64,000 nucleotides of DNA from Dromaius novaehollandiae (Eukaryota; Chordata; Aves; Casuariiformes; Dromaiidae), in assembly GCF_036370855.1 (NCBI RefSeq), contig NC_088102.1:41949835-42013834 (forward strand), written 5' to 3'. Of the stretch, positions 53,501 through 64,000 are shown piece by piece; within the stretch, counting starts at the first letter, position 1, and each line of letters opens with the position of its first letter. A model generated the notes under the pieces. It did no database searches. It saw only the letters and a list, made by a program, of their open reading frames with translations, and was not told the origin of the DNA. A program made the position numbers and the translations under genes.

Positions 53501-54904
53501 AATGGTTCAGTTGTCTATAAAGAAACACCCTTTTTTGCAAGCAAAGTCAATTACACATTCTTATTTGTTTCTCGGTTTCTTCAGAAAGCTTCAGGTCACA
53601 TTGCAGTCAAAGATGCAAACTGCTATGTGCTTCCAGTTATGCTGAAAACTTTTATTCTATCATTTTGTTCTTTTCTTTGTGACAATTCAGTCCATGGGGA
53701 AAACCTGCCAACTGTTAAACAATTAAATTGTTAAAAAATGTGAAGCAATTGCACATTTCAGTTTGATGCCTCATCTGGTGGCACATATTACCTCCGTGTA
53801 TGAAGCGCTGAAAGTTTATTGACAACACTAAAGGTGGTACCTGATTGATTTCAGCTTGAATGTTTGCGATTTGCTCCATCTCTGAGAACTTCATAAAGCA
53901 TGGGGGTTTTTTACAGGTTAAATCCAAAGTCTCCTGTGAAAGGAAAACAGCAGGGAAAAGTGAAGACAGCTGCAAGAAGGTATTGGGCAAGTTCTCAAGA
54001 TTTAACAGTAACTTTAGACTACTTAAAGCCAATCAGTTTCACTATGCAATGTATTAAATTTCTTCTGAGCATCTCATAAAATACATGTATTATCTTGGGG
54101 AAATAAATGCGAGTAAAAACAAAATTGCATGAAAGACTGTGAGAGCACTCTGAAAGGCTTTTGCATGTCCCTAGAACGCACTAGAGAGCACCAAAAGCCT
54201 CGTGTAACCCAGAAAAACACAGCCTAGAAGGTACAGTTATTCCTGACAAGAAAAACTACCATTAGCCAAAATGCAACGAGGTCCAGCATTAAAAGGAAAA
54301 CCTCAGCCTTTTAAATTAAAAAGCACTGAAGAACAAATGCTTGAGGGAGCGGAATGGAAGGAAGAGAACTTCGACACAGCACCCGAGCCCAAGCCTCTTC
54401 CAACCTTTATCGCAATTTTATTTTAGCCACCCTTCTCCCCGTTGTCTCCAGCCTCAGCAGCTGCTCGAGCGCGGTCCCCCGGGCGCCGCCCGGCACAACC
54501 CCCTGCTCCCGCCGCCCCGTGGCTTTCCCTCACTTCCCACCTCGGCGGGAGGGCAAAAAAAGGCTCCGGGGCGGGCTTTTTCGGCAAACGCGCCGCCCGC
54601 CACCGGGCACGGGCCCCGCTCCCGCCGCGGGGAGCAGTTAGCGCCGCCCGCCCGCCCCCCGCCAAGCGCCGGGCCGCGCCGCGGAAGCCTCCCCCGGCCG
54701 GCGCGCCCGTACCTGGCTCACGACGCCCGCCGCCAAGCACCGCGCCAGCACGGCCGCCGCCGCCGTGGGCTGCCCCGCGTCCCAGGGCCTGGCGGCGGCC
54801 TCCTCGCCCCGGAGCCACGGCAGCTCCAGGGCCGAGGGCGCCCGGGCGCCGGGGCCTCCGGCCGCCGTTGCTGCGGTAACGGAGCGGCCGCGACGCTCCG
54901 CCAT
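50365..54904 (-). CDS. HAUS2: HAUS2, HAUS augmin-like complex subunit 2 (complete, six coding exons)
   Basis: HAUS2 is a subunit of the eight-protein augmin complex, which recruits gamma-tubulin to existing spindle microtubules and so drives branching nucleation in mitosis. The coding sequence is the minus-strand join(54904..54713, 53933..53841, 52387..52318, 51519..51387, 50758..50650, 50514..50365), giving 248 residues; human HAUS2 is 235. All phases fit and all introns are GT-AG. Diagnostic stretches are [83 protein letters not shown] and [17 protein letters not shown], each closely matching the human protein as I recall it. Much of the protein is predicted coiled coil. The N-terminal exon is longer than in human (64 versus about 28 residues) and the C-terminal tail shorter. 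HAUS2 shares a CpG-island promoter with LRRC57, which is divergently transcribed. Confidence 0.95.
50650..50758 (-). CDS. HAUS2: HAUS2 coding exon 5
   Basis: 109 nt. The first base completes an arginine codon; the exon then encodes [20 protein letters not shown] and [16 protein letters not shown]. The donor GTGAGT directly follows the ATG codon of the last residue. Human reads [20 protein letters not shown]. Confidence 0.95.
50759..51386. other. HAUS2 intron 4
   Basis: 0.63 kb of AT-rich intron with no recognised feature. The following intron 5 (50515-50649) is only 135 nt. Confidence 0.85.
51387..51519 (-). CDS. HAUS2: HAUS2 coding exon 4
   Basis: 133 nt between acceptor TTTATAG and donor GTAGGC. 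After completing a split asparagine codon it encodes [40 protein letters not shown] and PFH, with two bases of the next arginine codon. This is the best conserved block of the protein relative to human ([28 protein letters not shown]). Confidence 0.96.
51520..52317. other. HAUS2 intron 3
   Basis: 0.8 kb of AT-rich intron with no recognised feature. Confidence 0.85.
52318..52387 (-). CDS. HAUS2: HAUS2 coding exon 3
   Basis: 70 nt with acceptor TTGTAG and strong donor GTAAGT. Encodes [20 protein letters not shown] then FYL, with one base of the next codon. Human reads [20 protein letters not shown]. The heptad-like leucines suggest coiled coil. Confidence 0.94.
52388..53840. other. HAUS2 intron 2
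   Basis: 1.45 kb of AT-rich intron with no recognised repeat or exon. Confidence 0.85.
53841..53933 (-). CDS. HAUS2: HAUS2 coding exon 2
   Basis: 93 nt, 31 codons, phase 0 at both ends. Encodes [20 protein letters not shown] followed by [11 protein letters not shown], equivalent to human EMLNMSKKTVSCFVNF...NIQAEIYQ. Acceptor TTTCACAG, donor GTACCA. Confidence 0.94.
53934..54712. other. HAUS2 intron 1
   Basis: Its right part (about 54430-54712) is very GC-rich and belongs to the shared CpG island; its left part is ordinary AT-rich intron. No exon seen. Confidence 0.85.
54713..54904 (-). CDS. HAUS2: HAUS2 coding exon 1
   Basis: Encodes 64 residues from [17 protein letters not shown] to [11 protein letters not shown], ending at a CAG|GTACGG donor. 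The human-like part is RPWDAGQ...GVVSQ, matching human NPWDPAS...GMVNQ. I chose the ATG at 54904-54902 because its context (AACATGG) is strong. The frame stays open upstream with further ATGs, for example one 20 codons earlier at 54964-54962, so the exact start is uncertain. The alanine-, glycine- and arginine-rich leader reflects the CpG island. Confidence 0.85.
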
Positions 54905-55019
54905 GTTGGGCGTCCGGGGAGCCCGAGCGGCTGGGAGTGTGTGTGCCCCCGGCTTCTGCGCCATACTGGGAGTGGCGGGGACGGCGGCCGGCGAGCTTCC
55001 GGTTCCGGAGGCGCCACTG

Positions 55020-55142
55020 GGCAGGGCGGCTCTGCGGTTCACGGCGGGCGCTGCGGGGCGGCGCCGGCTGCGGGGCGCGGTGGAGGCCGGGGCCGCGGTG
55101 GAGGCCGGGGCCGCGGGGAGCAGCACCGCGGCGACTCTGCAG
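55020..55142 (+). other. LRRC57: Probable non-coding first exon of LRRC57
   Basis: A good donor, CTGCAG|GTGGGC, at 55142/55143 in the CpG island could splice to the exon that carries the LRRC57 start codon. The 5' end given here is arbitrary, as no transcription start is readable. It contains an 18-bp unit repeated twice in tandem (55077-55094 and 55095-55112). Confidence 0.45.
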
Positions 55143-55884
55143 GTGGGCGCGGAGCCGGCCGGGCGCGAAGGAAGGAGGGAGGGAGTCGCCCGGCGGGGAC
55201 GGTGCGGCTGGACCGAGGCGCCCCCGGCCCCCCCGGCGCCCGGCCGCTGCCCGGGGGGCGGGAGCCGCCGCCGGGCCGGGTCCCCTTGGGTCCTTCGCGG
55301 CCGTCGCAGCAGGGAGCGCTCGTTACCCCGGGCCTGGTATTTCGAGTTGTTCTACGTTCGTGTTGGGTTTTATTCTGTGGCTCCCTCCTCCCGCACATTT
55401 GACTGACGCTAATCCCTTGGTGTGCAGCTCAGCGTAACGTGTTGTGGGGATTAAACTCTGCTGGGGCTGCAGGTGCTGGGTGTCTGCTTCTAGAATCACA
55501 ACAAGGGAGGCGAGTCTTTAAATAAATAATACTTCCCCCCCCCCCAAAGTCAGCAAACAGAAGTATAGTGTTAAAAGCAGCTGTGTGCTCCTAGACTCCA
55601 TTAAAGTAATCTAGAGTGTCCATGATTGCCTTGCACTGCTGGTCCGTGGAAGAGGAGAAGTACAGGAAGTCTGCAGTTTTTCACTTAGTTTTAATGATGC
55701 TCTTTGTTGCATCAATTCAGTATCCAGATTGCTATAATGAAAGCATCTTAATAGGCTAGGTTAATCTGAGAAAGTTTTAGATTTCAGTTATTAGGGAGAT
55801 GAAAATGCACTATTGAAACATTGCTTATGCTGTTCAGTGTGTCTAGTGTGTTGAAATTACTCTTTGCATCTGCTTTTATAACAG
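55143..55884. other. LRRC57 5' intron (between the probable non-coding exon and the start-codon exon)
   Basis: The left third is CpG-island sequence; the rest is AT-rich with a C11 run at 55535-55545. The boundaries depend on the inferred first exon. Confidence 0.5.
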
Positions 55885-55964
55885 AGAATTTGGATTGCTG
55901 TCATCCAGTGCAGAATAACTGAGAGAGAGTGGCTGAGACTATCGCTCAGATTCTGTATGCTTGA

Positions 55965-60177
<4,213 letters not shown>

Positions 60178-60325
60178 TTATTATTCTGACCCTGTGTATC
60201 CCTGGAAAGAAGAGTTAGTGACTGAAGCACCTGCTTCAGTGACTTAAACCAAGACCAATGAAGGAGATTGATCATACGATCCTCTCTAGTAGTCTGATAC
60301 AGTCTGCTAAGCTAAGGCAACATCG

Positions 60326-60331
60326 AATAAA
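60326..60331 (+). terminator. LRRC57 proximal poly(A) signal
   Basis: Canonical AATAAA about 150 nt past the LRRC57 stop. Motif-based only. Confidence 0.5.
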
Positions 60332-60818
60332 CTTGAAGTAGAGAATATGGGTATTGAACTGATGAACCCGCCCAGCGGCTGGTTTAGATTCCCTGCCATT
60401 ATAGCTTTTAACACACTACTTATTCTCCTTTGTCAGAGCCCTTTCTTTGACAAAAAAGAGAATGAGCGTTTTGAAGTTGCCAGCTCCTCTTTGTGAGGAA
60501 GCTTATTGCTTTATAAGAGGATTACTTCTCCTGGAAACATTTTTCTATGTTAGTGCACTGAAGTTCTGCTACCAAAACAGATTCAAAACATTGTCATATG
60601 TCTTGCTGTCAGCACGCTACAGAGAAGAGCTTTTGAAGACATTATAGTTCTTAACCTGTGTTTTTATGAAGCACAAATAGTTATGGCTGTTTTATTAACT
60701 GCTTCTAGTAAACAAATCATGTTTTGAGCATCCATCTTTATTCACTGTACTTCACAAGCTTTTTTTCCCCCCATAAGCAAGAATTGCACTACAGTCCCCT
60801 TCTGCCCAAGCTGTATCT

Positions 60819-60824
60819 AATAAA
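60819..60824 (+). terminator. LRRC57 distal poly(A) signal
   Basis: Canonical AATAAA about 640 nt past the stop codon. Motif-based only. Confidence 0.5.
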
Positions 60825-60840
60825 AATTAGGCTTCACCTT

Positions 60841-63800
60841 CATCGTATTCCATAAAAATGTATTTTGTTGGAGAAGATAATATCCTTACATTGAGTCTGT
60901 GTACAAAGCTATGCTGAAAGTCTTAGTCATCACCTTACTGCTGCTGCCTTATTACCAAAAGCACCCAGCAAAAGCTAAAGTGTACGCAATTATGTAACAA
61001 GTACTGAAAAGGAAAATGTATTTGTCTATTTTAGTAAAGCTTTTTGAAAAAGTGCTTAAATTTATTTGGTGCAACTGCTGCTGTTATCACTTAACAAGTA
61101 GTACTAAGCTGTCATTGTAGAAGCCATTGCTTTAGGTACTTTGATCCATCAGTTGCTGGTAGCAGTTGTACTTCAGGTTTTTTTGTTTGTTGTTTTGAGA
61201 ATGCAAAGTAGTGGCATGTCAGCCCTGTGGTAGCAATTCCATTAATATGTACTGCATGCTGAAAACAGTGTGACGTGGGAGCTGTACTAGGTGCCTTTCT
61301 TGGCAAGATAAGCATGGATGCATCTCTTAATGAGGCTGTCTTACAGGTAATTTTGCATATTACTGTTCTATGCCTATGCTTTCCTACACAAGGCAGGAAA
61401 GGCATTGAGACAATGAACTTAAAACCTGTGGATCTGCAGTTAAAAAAAAAAGTGAGGTGATCTTAATTCTCAACATAATCAACCCTTCTAAGCATCCTAT
61501 AAAAGAACAATTATCTAGTTTCCTGTCCCTGTTGATGTCTGTTACTTAATATTACATAGTATTACATATTACATAGTAATACTTCTTGTGAAGTAGTGCT
61601 TTAAGGAACATCAGCTCCTTACACAAAGGATGGATGTGAGCCATCATTAAATGGAAAAGTACTTTCACTTAAGAACCCCTGTTCCAGGTATATTGGGGGG
61701 GGGGGGTAGTCTTCTGTAAGAAGTAGCTGACAGCAGGATAATGTCTTTTATAGCTACTTTGTTTTGCAAGATAACTAGGGGAGTATTTTAAGAACACAAC
61801 CTGAATGTTGCCATCACTGGGAGGGCCTGCACAGTCACTGAAATGTGCTCAGCTTTGTATTAATACACTCCACAGGTTATGACATGTAGAAGTCTGTCAG
61901 TGACTAGGTTAAGGCACCAGACTTATTTTAAACTCAGTTGATTCCACTTGATACCTAAATCATGTTTGAAGTGTTTTTTTTTTCCTCCAGATTTGCCATG
62001 CATGAGACATCATTCACAGAACAAAGCCCCTTATTTAGCATATTTTCCGTTTGCACAAAAAGGGAACAACTCACTAACTCAGACAAAGAGGGGTCTATAG
62101 TCAATATGTATGCACTCTGCAGTACTGTGTTGTGGTCTTTATTATAAATAAATGTGCTCAGACATGTTTCCCCCCCCTCAAGTTTCTCTGACACCTCTTT
62201 ATCAGGAGTCCTTCATCTATTCAACAAAAATAAATGACTAAAAAGATGGTAGAATAGGTTAAGGGAAAAATCAGCAACAGAAGAATTGGAAAATGATTCA
62301 GTTAACATTGCTATGGCAGGGGTGGGGGGGGAAGTACCTCTGCTTCTGGAAGCATTTAAGATAGTAAGTCCACATCTCTCATTTACATAGTCACTGGTAC
62401 ATATAGAAACCTTTCAGTTACTAATTGCTAGGCTCCTTCACTACCTTGGAGTTACAACAGCTATCAAAAATTTTGGGAAACAAGGGAAAATACTATGCAA
62501 GATACTGAATGGCTCTGAGTTAGTCCTGGATTATCCAAATTTGTTTCAGAACAGACTGTCTGAGAGCCCCACACCTTTTTGGTCATAGCAGTCAATAACT
62601 ACATTAAAGTCCATCCACCAGAACACTATTCTGTACGTTTCTATGCTGCAATTAGTCTATTAGTATAGGAGTTTCTCAGTTTTCCTTCCTCCCAACATAC
62701 ACTGTGCTTAGCTCACTACAGCAGATGACAGTGTAAAGCAGCTTTTATTTCCATGCCAAATTATACTTGGAACTTTTAGTTTGGGAGTTACTGAGGTAGA
62801 AAATGTTACTTAATTAATATAATCCATTCACATATTTTATTTCAGACCTATTTCACTTACTCTGAGCCTCCACTGCTTTAGGATGCACTTCTCATGTGTT
62901 TCTTGAAATAAAATAGCAATGCACAATCAAAATGTTAAGTGCAAAGGTGAATGGCAACTGCAAGTCACTGCATCATGTAAACAAACAGCATCACAATATA
63001 GCCTCCATAGAGAAAAGTATACACACACAAATATTGTACAAGTTACTGCACAGACCAACTGTGCTGCAGTTAATACTATAGCTATCTCTGTGTTAAAGGG
63101 CTTAGCCCATTTTTCAAAGAGTAAGTTGCTTCAACTTACCAACTATCACAGTGTAAGCATGCCCATGGGATTATGTACCGCATGCTCAAAATAATCAAGT
63201 ACTCACACTGTCCCTAATTCTTTCCTAGTTATTCATAGGAACAGACTAGGCTGCTGCACAGTAGTACGAGAAGTGCTTCTTCCAAGTCATCCCTAGATTT
63301 CGTTGTTCTCTTGCAGCTCAAACTGGTACAAGTCAATGCTCCAGTCTCTGCATCCCTCCACTCCTCACCCCAAGAGCATTCTAGTAACCTGATACCTCAG
63401 TATCTGAGAAAATACAATTCTAAATTGCTTTGCAAATGAAACGGCATTAAAATCACTGGACTTCACCTACTGCTAGGCATCTTGTTATCAATACTTGATA
63501 CTTGGCTGCAAAGTTTAAGTTACTTTGCTTAGTTCTTTTTCCTTTATCATCCTGAAGTGTAGCCTCATGTCTTACAGTCTTTCAAAGAGATGAACACATT
63601 TGACAGCCTGAAATTAGGTGATGGTGTTGATTATGTAAGGATGAAAACTAGAGTATTAAAAAGGGGCGGGTGGGGAAATGGAGAAAGATCAGAAGACTCC
63701 TTTCCCCCGAGCCCCATCCCTTCATTTGTTATCAGGATTTCTGTGAAAGATAAAAATAGAAGGGAAACTTCCTAGTTGCATAGTAGCAATTAGTTCTGCC

Positions 63801-64000
63801 AAGTTTTTCAAGGACAGGAAACTGAACAAAGAATTTTAACTAGGAGAAAACAGTTCTAGAACAGATTCAATTATAAAAGTCTGTATTTTGTTGTGCACAA
63901 CATATAAACACAATCAAAAGCAGAAACTGTAAACCTTCATTCTTAATAGCATTCAGAAATACACTTAGAGATGCACAAGTGTTGATTCTGTCCAGGAGAT
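60841..64000. other. Extended 3' UTR or intergenic sequence right of LRRC57
   Basis: No coding exon recognised on either strand. From human synteny (SNAP23 next to LRRC57 and convergent with it) this stretch may include the minus-strand 3' UTR of SNAP23. I looked for the SNAP23 C-terminus (an AKKLID-type ending) and did not find it. It contains a G12 run at 61695-61706 and AATAAA motifs on both strands near 62.14 kb. Confidence 0.5.
62138..62152. terminator. Overlapping poly(A) signals on both strands
   Basis: AATAAA occurs on the minus strand (62143-62138) and on the plus strand (62147-62152) within 15 bp. This layout is seen where convergent genes end. It could end a long LRRC57 transcript and a SNAP23 transcript from the right, but AT-rich sequence gives such motifs by chance. 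Confidence 0.3.

Larger units (their letters stand above)
54430..55340. promoter_or_regulatory. Bidirectional CpG-island promoter of HAUS2 (left) and LRRC57 (right)
   Basis: A GC- and CpG-dense block of about 0.9 kb separates the divergent genes. It holds an AACATGGCGG motif on the minus strand (YY1-type) overlapping the HAUS2 start codon, paired TTCCGG ETS-type motifs at about 54997-55009, and several GC boxes. There is no TATA box, as usual for such housekeeping promoters. The HAUS2 ATG is about 240 nt from the probable LRRC57 first donor site. Confidence 0.85.
60178..60840 (+). other. LRRC57: LRRC57 3' UTR
   Basis: Sequence after the stop codon with two candidate poly(A) signals, at 60326-60331 and 60819-60824. 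The end is taken just past the second signal. A longer 3' UTR cannot be excluded. Confidence 0.55.

Noticed and set aside
54341-55402. A 353-codon plus-strand open frame, the longest in the window, with other long frames on both strands beside it
   Set aside because: It spans the CpG island, where stops are rare because of GC content, and runs antisense to HAUS2 exon 1. The product is low-complexity Pro/Arg/Gly/Ala sequence with no recognisable domain.
62560-64000. Possible SNAP23 coding end on the minus strand, expected from synteny
   Set aside because: No AKKLID-type C-terminus or SNARE-motif exon was found. At most the 3' UTR is present, and that is not demonstrable from sequence.

Overview
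The window looks like vertebrate nuclear DNA, most likely from a bird (at least a sauropsid). The evidence is short exons in long AT-rich introns, GT-AG splice sites, two GC-rich CpG-island promoters, AATAAA poly(A) signals, few recognisable transposons, and degraded remnants of ancient amniote repeats. No bacterial or viral genes are seen. I cannot name the species.

Three protein genes can be built exon by exon. From left to right they are: the 5' part of STARD9 (kinesin KIF16A) on the minus strand, start codon at 47136-47134 and three coding exons down to 27699, with the rest running off the left edge; HAUS2 (augmin complex subunit 2) complete on the minus strand, six coding exons from 54904 to 50365; and LRRC57 (leucine-rich repeat protein 57) complete on the plus strand, five coding exons from 55980 to 60177 plus a probable non-coding first exon near 55.1 kb. 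HAUS2 and LRRC57 lie head to head on one CpG island. STARD9 follows HAUS2 in tandem about 2.8 kb downstream and has its own CpG island. The order LRRC57-HAUS2-STARD9 matches the human chromosome 15 arrangement, so this is a conserved block. By that synteny SNAP23 should lie just right of the window, converging on LRRC57, but no SNAP23 coding sequence was found here.

Layout: 1-27698 is one STARD9 intron (intron 3) that extends beyond the window. 27816-32212 is intron 2 and 32283-47089 is intron 1. 46.6-47.45 kb is the STARD9 CpG island. 47.45-49.95 kb is intergenic. 49.95-54.9 kb is HAUS2. 54.4-55.4 kb is the shared bidirectional promoter. 55.9-60.8 kb is LRRC57 with its 3' UTR. 60.8-64 kb is an extended 3' UTR or intergenic sequence.

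The proteins have separate jobs. HAUS2 (augmin, microtubule branching in the spindle) and STARD9 (mitotic kinesin, pericentriolar cohesion) are both known spindle/centrosome factors, so their adjacency is suggestive, but shared regulation is not shown here. LRRC57 is a small, poorly characterised LRR protein.

Most of the window is intron. The signals there that deserve a second look are isolated CpG-rich patches (about 8.0, 10.0, 20.5 and 26.0 kb), a 49-codon hydrophobic minus-strand reading frame at 42.1 kb with a good start context, a perfect inverted octamer palindrome at 31.1 kb, two perfect short hairpins, and ancient repeat remnants. I found no convincing new system.
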